Positions 22,381 to 34,500 of a stretch of DNA of 64,000 nt are shown piece after piece. Under the pieces are notes generated by a model. It was not told the DNA's origin and did no database searches. It saw nothing but the letters and a program-made list of their open reading frames with translations. The DNA lies in contig OX388312.1 in NCBI GenBank assembly GCA_947579605.1, positions 25,133,313 to 25,197,312 on the forward strand, given 5' to 3'. How positions within the stretch are numbered: the stretch's first letter is position 1; every line of letters begins with the position of its first letter. The translations under genes and the position numbers were made by a program. The stretch is from Athripsodes cinereus. Its lineage: Eukaryota; Arthropoda; Insecta; Trichoptera; Leptoceridae.

Positions 22381-25109
22381 TTGATTTCAATTTGAATGTA
22401 ATAGTATTATAATTAGATTTCCTGCATTGTAATTAAAAATTATATAGAAATACGTTTTAAGATTACGTATTTCATCTACTAATTTAATTTAAAAAAAATA
22501 AACAATTTAAATTAAAAAAAAAATCTAGTCATATTGGCATGTTTAAATAATGTTCCGTAGGTATATAATCAGAAATTTAATATAACAAGAAAATAATATA
22601 TGTAATACTTACATAATATCACTATACTCACTTTCCATTGTATTCACTAGTGTAAGAAATAGTATCACTTTGACTTTCACTAGATGATATCACTAATACA
22701 AGAAATTAATTCATTCTTATCATCCGAAGTTGTGTACATGAAATAGTTAGGTTAATACGAAATTTCTAAAAATTTAAATATTACTTAAATTAAGTACCAA
22801 TGAACAGTAAATATCAAAACAATAAAATTAAAGTGTTACATTTAATCAGGTAAGTAATAGTAGCATCTAGTGATGTAACCGCAATTACATTTGAATAGTA
22901 ACCACGGAAAAATCATGTAACTAAAAAGTTATCATGATGAGGTTGAATAATATCCTCCCTTGGGAAATCTCCCTAGAGAGTTGAGTTGTATAACATATAT
23001 AGAGCATACTATCACGAGGGATAGGATTCATAGCTCGTTCGTCTCACCCCCATCTCCTACGCTTTCATCAGTATCACACTTCATTTCACGGTTGCGATTC
23101 AATCGCCGTAATGAATATTCATCCCTTGCCGTGGTGGGGGATGAGAATGAGAGCTGGTAAACATTTTTCAAACGTTTAGGGATAGTATCTGGTAAACAAA
23201 TAGCTCTTAGGTAAACAAATCTACGCAGAGCCGATACACCCCAGGCATTTAAATATATTCATCATACCAATATATCTTCGAGTAGAATAACCAAATCAAA
23301 TGCAAGTACTTACATAATATTTGTACGAAATATCGAGTACGTACTGAATTACAAATAAATATTTAGCAACTCTGATAAACAACCTCACTTCATCAAACAT
23401 GTGTAATTACAGATTTGTATTGCTAAAGTAAAGTATTAAGTATAAAATTACACGTACAAATAATACTCCATAATTATTATTTTGTAAAGTTAAATATTTT
23501 AGGCGTGTAAGTTTAAGAATTAGCGAACATATTTTATTTTTTACTCGCGCAACTCATAAAATGAAATTATATTAATATTTTTTAAAAACCTAGAAATGAT
23601 TACTTTTCGATGATTTTTTTTGTGATCTTACACGAGTAGGTATTATACTATATACCAACCTACAATCCCTAATTATTCTTTTCAATATAGTTGCATTAGT
23701 AAGTTCTTTGAATAATTAAAAAAAAATATATTTATACACAGAAATATTCAATTCAATTATGGATATCGAAGCTCGGTTACAATGGTCGATATAACATTTG
23801 ATAATATTATATTTCGTACGCACTAACTTCTAATAGCATTCATAGTATTTTGACTATAACTACACATATAGATACATAAAATATTTTAATGACTCCATCT
23901 CTACTATGAATGTATTGTATATAATGTAGCTTCCTGAATTCATCAGATTTGTTAATATCCTGATTGACGCTTTTGTCCCGGGGCCATTTCCCGGATTATT
24001 ATTGTGAGAGTCCCTCATTAGACGTCACCCTTCCTACTGACGGCCACCACCTACGCCAAGGGAAACGAAATCAAAATATTCTCTCTCTCTCATGGCTGAT
24101 TTTCCTGTTATGACTTTTTTCCTATTTAAAATTTTCAATATAATTTGTGTTTCTTCAAGTTTTTTGCATTATGTTCATACTGCAGGAGTAAGATTTCAAA
24201 TTTCTTTTTAGTAAGATTTCGAAGTGTTTTATACACATTATTTTCGGAGAAATATCACCAATACTTCAGTTTTCCATAAATATGAAGAGATTTCTTTACT
24301 TCGATGCGTCAAAATTAGAAGTTAGATAAAGAAAATAATGTTTAAGCTATATTTTGTTGCAAAAAATATATAACAACGTTGATTAATCACTAAATTGCAT
24401 GATGCTTCTCACTACGACACATAAAGCCAATTAAAAAGTTACTAGATTTACCCATATTACCAAGTCAGTATCTATTTGTTGTAAAATATTGAACTTCTTC
24501 GCAGGATAACAGTTGTATTTAAAATTTTACTAGATATTCTGGGACACTGCAGGTAGATACTATAAGTAACCATAATCAGAGCAGAAAACATTTTTTCTTT
24601 TTAAGTTTTCAAAAAACTCATATTTTCCGGATTACGTAGGCCTCCCCTGTTGGTCCCCTGATGCTCAATAATAAAGCAATAAAATTAGTAATCATTTTCT
24701 TAACCTCTCCTCACAGTTCTGCTATAACAAATCATGGACTTTACTTATCAGTAGAGTTGCACGCCTAACGGTGGGTACAGTTATTACTTTTGTATTACGC
24801 AATGGAACTTATTACTATTATATTATTTGTACCTATTTTACGTATGTAATATACAGTCTGGAGCTTATTTATAATACTGTTAGAGGAAAAAGTTGGGTAC
24901 CTACACTTCTAGATAATAGAATACACTTGACATACAATTAATGAATTTTGGAATTAACCTATATAATATCATATTATAATATAATATAATAGTATATAAT
25001 ATAATATCGTCTTTAAAAAGTTAATCACTTGTACAATAAAAATTACTGCCAATAAATGTACTGGAACAAAAAAATAATACTAGACCAAATCAACCTATCC
25101 TACAGGCAG
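22381..25109. other. AT-rich DNA with two modest GC blocks
   Basis: Blocks at 22945-23160 and 23955-24110 are richer in GC than their flanks. The second includes CCCGGGGCCATTTCCCGG, an imperfect palindrome, and ends in (CT)n. Neither shows coding or retroposon signatures. They may be conserved noncoding elements. Confidence 0.4.
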
Positions 25110-25323
25110 TCAAATTTATCTATCTATCTATCTTTTCCCTCACGCCGTATCCCAAGTGGGGTAGGCAGAGAGAACGGAACGCCATATAGATCTACATAGT
25201 CAAGCCATGTAGTTCTCGGACGCCCGCGCTTTCTCACACCCCTCCTTGCAGACAAGTATATTCTCTTTGTCATTCTTCCCTCTTCCATTCGTTCCACATG
25301 ATTTCAAATTTATGATGTCAAGT
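25110..25323 (-). mobile_element. LINE family B 3' end with deletion, 10-bp TSD
   Basis: Insert 25120-25313 lies between perfect copies of TCAAATTTAT (25110-25119 and 25314-25323). The 3' tail on minus ends in (GATA)n. Compared with the copy at 18360, about 105 bp is missing between two GATCTA motifs, leaving a single GATCTA at the junction. That is the signature of a deletion between short direct repeats. Confidence 0.85.
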
Positions 25324-25859
25324 TTATGCATTCAAAAAATGCAAAAAGTTAATTTTCTGATTGAAAAATCAAAAAACTTCCTTTGGGAACATTATTCCTA
25401 CATATTAAAAAGGAATATTATTATTAAAAAATATCACAAAAGACGTTTAGTGGTGTCTTTCATTATCTTAAATTAAACCCAAAGTTGTACAGTGTCTAGA
25501 AGTAAATTGATCACATGACACTCCTTATTGCCATCGTCATTGTTATAACTGTCCATCAGAAACACAAGGTGGAAAGAAGTCTCTCTATTCAGAGCAATTA
25601 TATAATTTTATTTATTTATTATGGAAAATAACTTGATTTCATATCATAGGAGCAGCAAACTCGTATCGCGGGTAACGATTTTTGGGTAATCTAAAATGTG
25701 AATGAAAACAATGAAAATTTGAATCAAAACTATTAAAATACGTGAGCCCAAAACCATTGCTATTATTCCAAATTTATAACATGAAAATAAGCTGAATGTA
25801 GGATTACAAATAAAGCGGAACACTTGAGTAGTTATATTCCGCAGTTGCATACTGAGGGA
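25324..25859. other. AT-rich DNA, nothing recognised
   Basis: No supported feature seen. Confidence 0.5.
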
Positions 25860-25965
25860 AACATCAGTGAGAATATTAGTAAATACATACATACATGTCA
25901 CTAATCCTCTCCAAGCAGCAGGGACTACAAACCGTCGCCACACATTTTTCTTGCACATTTTTTAT
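25860..25965 (-). mobile_element. Possible LINE tail with TGTA repeat
   Basis: Minus-strand peptide CKKNVWRRFVVPAAWRG is followed by a short (TGTA)n stretch, the layout seen at the ends of families B and F. There is no second copy, so the assignment is weak. Confidence 0.35.
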
Positions 25966-26119
25966 ACATATTTTATTTTATTTCATTTTTTTTTTACAAT
26001 ATTAAAGAATCAAACAGTCATAACATAACATGTTAACAATTAATACACTCAACATGTGGACCACCAAAGATTCCACTCTTACCAGAAATGTCTTAGTCTT
26101 GAGAAAAAAGCAAAAGTTA

Positions 26120-26360
26120 AAAAAATAAATGGTCTCCCACTCTTCTCCATAAGTTTTCGAGTGTCCTGTAAAAGGCAGGTGTTCGAAAAAATAAGACATT
26201 TTACATCTTAAATTCAGCGATGAGGTTTGCCACCCATCCTGAATGTCTTGATTTTATATTGGCACGGAGAAGACAGCTTGCATATTTTATATGCAGCTGG
26301 TCTGCTGGCTACCCCACTTGTGGGATATGCCGTGATGGTATAGATAGATAGATAGATAAA
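26120..26360 (+). mobile_element. Family A retroposon (A5) with (TAGA)n tail
   Basis: One of the best-preserved copies, sense plus: GGTCTCCCACTCTTCTCC, AAGTTTTCGAGTGTCCTGTA, GACATTTTACATCTTAAATT, CCACCCATCCTGAATGTC, CAGCTGGTCTGCTGGCTACC, CCACTTGTGGGATATGCCGT, GATGGTATAG, then (ATAG)n at 26339-26358. The simple-repeat tail identifies the 3' end and hence the orientation of the whole family. Confidence 0.85.
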
Positions 26361-27320
26361 AAAATTAAAAAAAGTCAAAGTAAAGTAAAAAATAAAAAAT
26401 CCCAAAATAATAGAAATCAAAATAAAATCACCATATAATAACAAGTAATATTATATAAGAAGAAAATATCCACTTAAAATTATCTAAGAATTTCTTTGAA
26501 ACATTTATGATATTATTACGCAGCTAATGATGAAATATGGATATTATCTTAACATCAATTTATTATTCTTACCAATAATAGTTTCTACTTTCATAAAAAA
26601 TAGCCTAGATAATACCATAATTAATGCTTGCTAAGTGTTTTTGTCTGGTATCCAATAAAAAAAAATAGTTTTTGAAACACGAGTAGGTATATTTTATACT
26701 TTTATGTAAGTACATTTATGAATAAATGCATACAACACCTCTCAGATCATAGGATTTTTTTTCTGAGTTACGATCTCCAAAAAGACTTACGGAATCAGTA
26801 CTGTTCAGTAATAAATTTTAATTTCAGGAATTTCAATACATAAATTTTAAATGTATATTAATAAATTAAACTGTTCAGTACCCTGAACCTTAAATCGAGC
26901 TTTAAAAAAACTATGTGCTTTATTTAATCGCTTCATTCCAACAAAATTAAAAAAAAATTGTGTTTCAATCAATATGCACGATTTTTTCTTCATGAACCTG
27001 CATCACATAATTCTGCACATCTGTCTCAACAGAAAATAGGTACATTTTTCCATACGTGATAGAGGCGTCCATCCTTTCTGTCAATACTATGTTGTGTTCT
27101 ATCAGTCACTAGAAGTGATAAGCCCTACTACTTGGCTGTCATTACACAGTGGTGTGCGTAATGTTGTACTTTACCACACTTCTAACAATTTTTATTGCCT
27201 ACTACAGCAATAGAAGTAAGAGTAAAACACACGACAGACACCTAAGGATTTTACATACATTACACGATTTCTCCTCCCGTGAAAATTTAAATGTGTATCA
27301 AAGCTCTTTGTTTCTACATA
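26361..27320. other. AT-rich DNA, nothing recognised
   Basis: ACTGTTCAGTA occurs twice about 70 bp apart (26801 and 26871). Otherwise no feature is seen. Confidence 0.5.
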
Positions 27321-27743
27321 GAGTAGATACTTATCATACACCAATATGTCCATCATAAGTGAAAATGAGATAATGGACATTTTTTGTTATTGTGAAATGT
27401 GGTATGGACATATTGGATTTAGAAGTACATCGACGGACATATCTTAATTTTTTTGCTGGCTTTTTATTTTACTTCTTTTCCTTGCTTTGTCAGGATCAAC
27501 AATTTTAACAATTGTATCCATTTTAACTGCTATAAGTATTAATTTTTTAATAAAATGGCGGAACAACACAGCACACGCGACATTTGAATTTGATTTTTTA
27601 GACAGTATTTTCCTAATAAATCTGTGGACATACGTGAGTAAAATCAAAACTAAACCAAAGTAAAAACGATTCTCTATGTGCCCATATAATAAAGTGAAAT
27701 TTTGTACCTGGTGGACATACCGGAGATTGATAAGTATCTACTC
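27321..27743. mobile_element. 423-bp element with 31-bp terminal inverted repeats
   Basis: The left end 27321-27351 (GAGTAGATACTTATCA plus 15 bp ending ATGTCC) and the reverse complement of 27713-27743 match at 26 of 31 positions, including the first 16. The motif ATGGACA recurs inside. No unambiguous TSD is visible. A 67-codon minus frame at 27444-27647 ends in the basic run KARKRSKIKSQQKN but has no recognised transposase motif. A small non-autonomous DNA transposon is the simplest reading. Confidence 0.6.
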
Positions 27744-29924
27744 AATATGTTCGTAACACAATGGGTACCTACTATGATTTTAATACTATCACGACATGTC
27801 CAATGAATAGGGTAATTAGTAGACTCACTACATGTGAATCTGAATCTATTGAAATATAGGTATTATACAACAGCGATGAACATTACATAAATTGAATTAA
27901 TAAATTTAAAAATAAACATACGAGATATCATTAAAGATGCTTTGGATGCCATTGCTGAAATTAATTGTACGGAATATGTTATTCGATTTGTTACAGAAGT
28001 GGTGGAAAACCTTGTCTTTGAAAAAATTGGAAACGTTGGTAAATTTTTTTTTTATATTAAAAGATTGAATAATGCACAATTTATGATTGTTAAATAAAAA
28101 TCTGTATTATTCTGTACCAAAATTCCATCCTGATATCGACGCACCACGAACAAAGAATCTCTGCTGCCTGCAATCCAAAGCCTCCCGTTACCATAGCAAG
28201 AAGGGTACTTAAAAGATTTCAAGCACTTGAAATACATTTACTAGGCATTACTGAGACACTTCAGATGTAATGGAAATTTCTATTCCCTATTTCATAATAT
28301 CGATTACTTCTTAAGCATAGATAGGTACCAGTACCAATATATTTCTTACTAGTTTGGTGATTTATATTTCTGTCAACACTTTCATCTAACAATTTTTGAG
28401 AAATATTTAGTAATAGACTATTGACGAGAAAAATAACCATAGTTACATTAAAAATAGATTCAATCCAGTCTGTTCAAGATAACTAACTATACAAATACAA
28501 AGGAAAAATTGTATAGAATAACTGACGAAAAGAGCCGATAATGGTAAAAAATAAAATAGGCCGACTATTGAGTGATAGTCCAGCCTTTAATCACAATTGC
28601 TTCTTATAATAGATCGTCTATATCATAAAATATATCTTATATAAGATCGCGAGAGTATTTGTTGTACTATCTTTTTTATGGAAGAACAAATTTGGCGACG
28701 AATTTTCCGACCAACAAGACAATAAATAGTCTTGTTTAATTTGTTGGCTCAAAACTGTGACGTATTTTCTCTGTCATACAGGCAATTTGTTGCTTTGATT
28801 GAGGCAACGTACATTCTGTGGTGTTTTATTTTTTTTTTTGTTAGTTTTTTTATTTGTTTTTATTGTTGTGTGATGTTAATAATATGTATAATGTAAATTG
28901 TATTCTCTTTAAAAAATATACTTACGAAATAAAAATGAGCTAATGCATGCTGATGAAGCAAATTTTAAATATGACTATCGTATTGATATGGATTTAATAC
29001 GACAGCGTTGCAAATAAAAGTCATCAGAAAATCATGTAGATAATTAAAAACATAACAAAGAATAGGTAAATGATTGGGAAATATTCCATTTGAAATTAAA
29101 TGACATAGAAACTTACGTAATTAAACAATGCTATTGAAATATTTTTTTTCTATTTCCGTGAGCAATCTGCAGGGAAACTTCAACACCCTATAATTTTCAG
29201 TAAATTATTTCAACCCCTCTTTGTTATATCCATTGCCATCTGTGTGCCAGTTTGTTAACACGGAAACTGCCATCTATTGGAGGAGACAACAAATATTATA
29301 TGCGATTCGTACCCTTAATATTATAATGCTGTTTCTATAATGGGTATACCTCGATGGTTTCTAGTCATATAGGCGCAGACACAATTTTACTTTACAATGT
29401 TTCAATCTAAATTCGCTAGATGTACAGGAATTCTTTTTGTTCCATGAATTAATTACTTCTAGGATATTTTCCAACATATTGGAATTATTATCCGTACGTG
29501 CAAAAAAATCGTTACAAAGATTGTTTTTTTTTTTGTGGTGATTGGTAGCCTGATTTTGTAATTCTACTTTTCTTGTTTACTATTCCTTCTTTTCTTCCAT
29601 GATCTCAATAACTCACTGTGATAGTATTTGGGGGTATATTAAGGTTTCTTTCAAATTCAAATTATTTAATTTATTATTAAACAAATGTAATTCACCCTAT
29701 TAAACAACACAAGATAATAAATAGCATTTAACCGCAAAAATTATCTTACTGGTCTAGGATATTCAGTCAAAATTTATTTGTTTGTTTAATGTATAATTCA
29801 TGCAGGTTTTATTTTATGTTTATTGAAACCTTGATCTGTTCTGAAAATGCATGCAAAACATGCATTCCTAACATTACTACTCGTATATTTCTTCTTCTTT
29901 GTTTGGTGTAATTGGACTGGTTAT
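27744..29924. other. AT-rich DNA with one strong short hairpin
   Basis: A perfect 8-bp stem (AACAAGAC/GTCTTGTT, 8-base loop) lies at about 28714-28737. A trace of family A (TCACGACATGTCCAATGA, AGTAGACTCACTACATG) is suspected at 27790-27835. No gene is recognised. Confidence 0.45.
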
Positions 29925-30095
29925 GTGGAATCGCCTACAGGTGCCATTGAGAGATAGTCAAACTGTCACCAGCTTCAGAAGCAAATTAAAAACTGAACTC
30001 TTCACTGGCGCCCTTGAGACGGTCTAGGGACTGTACTAAACGGCGTCAAAATAAAATCATCCAAAATCATCATCATCATTGATCTGTTGCTTCGA
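29925..30095 (+). mobile_element. CR1/jockey-like LINE 3' end
   Basis: The plus strand encodes LWNRLQVPLRDSQTVTSFR followed by KLKTELFTGALETV and a stop. This is the typical end of LINE ORF2 proteins (W-N-x-L ... S-F-x-x-x-L-K). After the stop come AAAATCATCCAAAATCATC and an (ATC)n tail. No TSD was identified. Confidence 0.65.
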
Positions 30096-30404
30096 AAGTT
30101 GTTCCCTCTTGTGAAGACCAACTACTCTCCCATCTTTTTGGTGGTCTTATTCGTGAACGTGATACAGATGGCGTCTTCCTTGTAACGATGTAAGCATAAC
30201 CATAAAATCTTGAAAAATTTGGACAAAATAATACAAAACAGAAATAAAAAAATTGTTACCCCAAATATAGTATACATGCATTAATATTTGTAAATACCTA
30301 CATGTAATCTTATTTTTACTCTCGGATGTATTGAATATATGAATTATTTTACTTATATGCTCCTGCGAGCTTGTGAAAGCTTAAATAATAATTAGTACAT
30401 ACAG

Positions 30405-30540
30405 TCACATTGCTTATTCAAAGTTGCGCTCGGAGGACGCAGGGGACCGGAAAACTTGAAAGATGAGGACTAAGAGAGCCGACCCCAAGTAAATGGGATA
30501 AAGGCGAGGACGAAGAAAAAGAATTCACGTTGCTTATTCA
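30405..30540 (+). mobile_element. LINE family H 3' end, 104 bp, with 16-bp TSD
   Basis: Insert 30421-30524 is flanked by TCACATTGCTTATTCA (30405-30420) and TCACGTTGCTTATTCA (30525-30540), one mismatch in 16. It encodes the last part of a LINE tail (GNRKTWKMRTRRA-like, partly frame-shifted) and then AAATGGGATAAAGGCGAGGA and a GAA-rich end. The second copy at 49870 has the same 3' end. It is a very strongly 5'-truncated, apparently recent insertion. Confidence 0.85.
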
Positions 30541-31138
30541 TAAAATATAATTATACCTATTCTTATTCGTAGATTTCGTAAAGCTAACTTTGCGAGTAAT
30601 GTCTCTACCATGTACAGTACATGTTTCATATTCCCTGATTGTACAAAATCTTACATTTGGCACATGACTTATTTTTATAATTCAGTTATCATGTTAAATG
30701 TTTTGTATAATCTTTTTCTGACACTTTTTCTAACCACCAATTGATGCATTCTCATTGATTTAACCTTCTGATATGTTTTCTTTACTTATTGCTTTAGAGA
30801 AATAGCTACTCGAATTTACTCTAATAACAATCAATATTGAATATTGCAAAAATCGATTCTTCAGTCGCGTCGTCAGTGAAAATAATAAAACTGGACAAAC
30901 CGTTTACAATTCCAGAAGCGCATCAAGGAATATGAAAATTAAATTATGTTCAATTATCTAACAACAATACCTGTATTTTATATTAATGTGAATTATATTT
31001 AATCAAATATACAATCCTTATAAAACTCAGTTCTGCAAAAATTTTAGGTATTATTTTATATCGAATGGGTACTTGAAAATTGTACCTACATAATATTTAG
31101 GTTTATTAAAAGTAGAAATAAAAATAGAAGTAAAATCT
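30541..31138. other. AT-rich DNA, nothing recognised
   Basis: No supported feature seen. Confidence 0.5.
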
Positions 31139-31640
31139 ATCTAGACCAGAGGTTCCCATTTTTCTCATAGACCACTTTCAAACTTTTGCTGGTTCCGGTG
31201 GACCCCCTGCATTTCTATTTCCGTCGCTAAATTTTCAAGATGGTATAGGAACTTGAAATATTTCAAAACTCCTCGGTTCTCTTAGGGAATATTTTCTCAC
31301 AGTACCTTTTTCTATAATGTAATGGGTATTTGTACCAACTTTTATTTATGTCAATATCAGCTAATATGTGTTTAAATCATTTCTACACCCCCGTCGCCGT
31401 ATTTTCAAAATAGTGTAGGAATTTGAAATATTTCAAAAACTCCTCAGTTTTCTTAAGAATATTTAAGTAGCTGGCACTTGAACTAAATATCCGATACTTT
31501 GACTATGGATTCATGTCGTGGACCCCCCCTTTTGACTCGTGAACCCTCATTTTTTAGTCACGCCAACGTAGACCCCCGTCAAGTCTTCCGTGGACCCCTG
31601 GGAGTCTATCTGGACCACTTTGGGAATCACTGATCTAGAC
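31139..31640. mobile_element. hAT-type MITE, 486 bp, 8-bp TSD
   Basis: Element 31147-31632 has imperfect terminal inverted repeats: CAGAGGTTCCCA at the left and, in reverse complement, CAGTGATTCCCA at the right. It is flanked by perfect 8-bp duplications ATCTAGAC (31139-31146 and 31633-31640). An 8-bp TSD with CAG termini is the hallmark of the hAT superfamily. It has no transposase. Inside, a block around GGAACTTGAAATATTTCAAA is repeated as GGAATTTGAAATATTTCAAA about 180 bp downstream with its surroundings, so the element contains an internal duplication. Confidence 0.9.
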
Positions 31641-31699
31641 CATCGTTTCATATTTCAGTGGAATAACTGCACTTTAACATACACATACAACATTAAACA

Positions 31700-31885
31700 T
31701 ACAGGTCACCTTTGTGTCAATAGAAGTCAAAACATTCTGGATGGGTGGCATACTTCATCGCTGAATTAAAGTTATTAAATTTCTTATACGGGATATTTCA
31801 CAAACAACTCCCTTTTTCAGGACACTCGAAACCTTACTGAAATAAGTGGGATATCTATTCTTTGCCGAGGCTGCACAATAAGAAA
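31700..31885 (-). mobile_element. Family A retroposon, partial (A6)
   Basis: Plus orientation: AACATTCTGGATGGGTGGCA, TTCATCGCTGAATT, TTTTTCAGGACACTCGAAAC, AAGTGGGATATC, TTCTTTGCCGAGGCTGCAC. The retroposon 3' end (CCCACAAGTGGGGTAG part) is missing. Confidence 0.65.
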
Positions 31886-32284
31886 CTTCATATACAGAAA
31901 CAAAGAGAATAGGTAAATATTTTTAGCTTTTATTGTTACATTTTGTTCCAATTGCTTTTGTTAAAGACTACGTGTGTAATATATTGTCTTACTTCTCAAC
32001 CAGATAATATAAATGACTTCTAATTAGAAAATGTTACGGTCTATTAGCCAGAGGAAGAAAACGAAATGTGGATAATAATTACGGTGCCAAAAAATACTAG
32101 TACCGAGAGATATACTGAGCTGATTCTGTACCACAGTACTTGTGTTTTTATTACGAAGAATTTCATGTGAAAACAAAATATCAACTGGCAAAGACACATA
32201 ATGAATATTCGAGGTTGATAAATCATTGTTTGTCTATGTATTGTTTGTGTCTCTGGCGACTGTTGAAAGTTAAGTTTTCGATAT

Positions 32285-32715
32285 TGACACAGCTGACCCG
32301 GCAAACGTTGTTTTGCCATAAACATTATTTCTAGATTACTAATATCGAGTTGAAATATTTATAAATTGTCACATAAACGGATAAATAGGAGTCCTTGGAC
32401 TCCTGAAATATCCGAGAAATAAAGATATTTCAACAATTACTAATATCGCTATAAAAAAAGAGGTTGACGGAAGAAGGGTGAAAATTTAGGGCTGTATGTA
32501 TTTTTTAATGCCTCATCATAAAAAAATTGTCCAAAAAATAAAAAAAATAAATTCGGGGTGGACCAATCTTTTCTTTTAAGGGTATAAAAAAAAGATGTTG
32601 GCCGATTCTCAGACCTACCCGATAAGCACACAAAATTTCATCAAAATCGATCCAGCCGTTTCGGAGGAGTTTCGTAACAAACACCGTGACACGAGAATTT
32701 TATACATTAGATATA
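32285..32715 (+). mobile_element. Short interspersed repeat, Helitron-like or unclassified
   Basis: Begins GCTGACCCGGCAAACGTTG and ends with TTCATCAAAATCGATCCAGC, CGTTTCGGAGGAGTTTCGTA, and GTGACACGAGAATTTTATAC. These strings are familiar from non-autonomous interspersed repeats of arthropods, often grouped with Helitrons. No TIR or TSD can be demonstrated and there is no second copy in the window. The minus frame at 32449-32631 inside it has no known domain. Confidence 0.5.
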
Positions 32716-33299
32716 GGTACTTCTTTTCTTTCTTATATCATCACACAAAGCTTTTATATTAAAAGGTGTACACGTGCTGATATCGCAATGCACGAAAACT
32801 ATTACACGAGCTTGTTCAAACCAAAGTAATATATTTTAAAGAACTTGTAACTAATAGGCTTGCATGTTGGTTTAGAACTATTCTACAGCAAAGGTTCACA
32901 AATTAATAAGAAATTATTTATTTAAATATTTCTACAAATAACCTTAATTTAATAAAAAATACGCCGGTAATAAAGGTATTAGTTAAAAAATAAATATTCC
33001 ATATTTTCAGGTGTAGCTTTCTAAAATTTCATTTTCTTCAAGATTATTATAAATTTTCTTCGTTTCTTTAAGATTATTATAAATACATAACACTTTTTTA
33101 ATTCAGTATATTTACTTTGATTACTAGAACGTTTTCGATTACAATGTAAATAACCAATGGTAAAATTTAAAACTAACATAAATATAGTGTAATTATAATG
33201 GCGTAGATATGGTTGGTAAGATAAGAGTGGTGGGGATGATGGGGGAGAGATAAGGGTGTGGTAGATTAGGATAGTGGATTAAGATTTATAATACCTACT

Positions 33300-33363
33300 T
33301 TTCTTGCTACTAAATCCGCTTGCTACCCCATTTGTGAGATAAACCGTGATGGTATAGTAGAAG
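33300..33363 (+). mobile_element. Family A 3' end fragment (A7)
   Basis: Only the tail is left: GCTTGCTACCCCATTTGTGA, GATAAACCGTGATGG, TATAGTAG. The rest upstream is not recognisable. Confidence 0.55.
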
Positions 33364-33589
33364 TTAATTAAATTAATTCTACCTTCATGGAAAAAGCATA
33401 ATACAAAGGTTTTACTCAAAAAATACTTTTATAAGTAGGCACGTAGATTATCCTTATATACAATTCAATTTGTGGATATTATTTACCCATAATGAATAAA
33501 CGAGTAGGTATTTCCTCAATATGCTTACCATTCAAAGCCCCACTCGTGGTCTTATCGTATAAAAAAATCACATTACATTGACCCGTGTG

Positions 33590-33765
33590 TGTGTAAAACT
33601 TTATGATAAACGACTTGCGAACTTTTATTCCACCGTAAATAACGCCATTTCAATATTACCTTACTGGTTCACTCCCCAAAAACAACGTTTAGACTCGTTC
33701 TCATTTAGTTTTATGGTCGTTTAGGATTATAAAACTTTTATTTTGTTTTCCTCTTGAAGGATTCA
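33590..33765. other. Moderate-GC block with homeodomain-like motifs
   Basis: Compared with its flanks this block is less AT-biased. It carries TTTATGGTCG and GGATTA close together. The 20-mer GGATTATAAAACTTTTATTT here (33724-33743) also occurs exactly at 8284-8303. No repeat family explains either. Regulatory function is speculative. Confidence 0.3.
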
Positions 33766-34189
33766 AAGAATAGAAGAATAACAATTGTGGAATTTCTTTT
33801 TATAATAAAAATATTACTTTTCAAGTGGAAGATATGTGGAATATTGGAATCATAATTTATTTGTTATGAGCCTAAACCAAATAATATGTAACGTAATATT
33901 TTTCTAAGAATAATAATGTAAAGCATTTCTAGGAAATCAAATTTATTATGTCGATAGCCAAGGCTTTCTACAGAAGTTTAGAAATATAGGGTGGAGACGA
34001 GTATTACATTTCCGAGTAAACAATAAAATTCCGATAAATCATGAATATTAAAATGTGTACTATTGCTTCTTGTCAATCTGATTTGAAACTTTCAGTGGGT
34101 ATTATTTTATTAAAATGAATACTTTATATGTATATCTCTCTGTAAATGGAGTTTTTAATGCAGTTAATAACGTTGATATATTAACTTTC

Positions 34190-34500
34190 ATCATCATCAT
34201 CACCCTCAACGCTTCTCTCAGAAGCATAGGGCAGAAACCAGCCTCCTACATTCAGAGCGTCTCTGTACCAATCGCGTCACCACTTTCCACGACATCCCCT
34301 GCGCTCTGATGTCGTTGTCATAGGAACGGTGTATTGTGAAAGAGGGATGCCCGGGCCGACGGAACCCTTGCAGATGGAAGAACAGCGCTCTTTTTAAACA
34401 ACTATCATTGGGCATTCTCAGAACATGACCCAGCCAGAACCATCGTCTCTCCTGTATCACGGAGATTACAGATCTCTGCCGGGTGCGTCGGCGCACAGCA
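34190..34500 (-). mobile_element. LINE family C 3' end (copy 1)
   Basis: Minus frame 34496-34218 encodes a LINE RT C-terminus: RRRTRQRSVISVIQERR, WLGHVLRMPND, LFFHLQGFRRPGHPSF, DNDIRAQGMSWK and a stop. It is followed on minus by GCGTTGAGGGTGATGATGAT, a (GAT)n tail at 34192-34203. The tail matches copies at 50727 and 57985. The 5' part is truncated. Confidence 0.8.

Noticed and set aside
25644..25958. 104-codon minus frame as a possible gene
   Set aside because: Its start looks like a LINE tail with a TGTA repeat; the rest is low-complexity hydrophobic sequence.
30085..30190. Possible further LINE tail on minus (RPPKRW-like)
   Set aside because: Only one short motif, no tail repeat, no TSD and no sibling copy.
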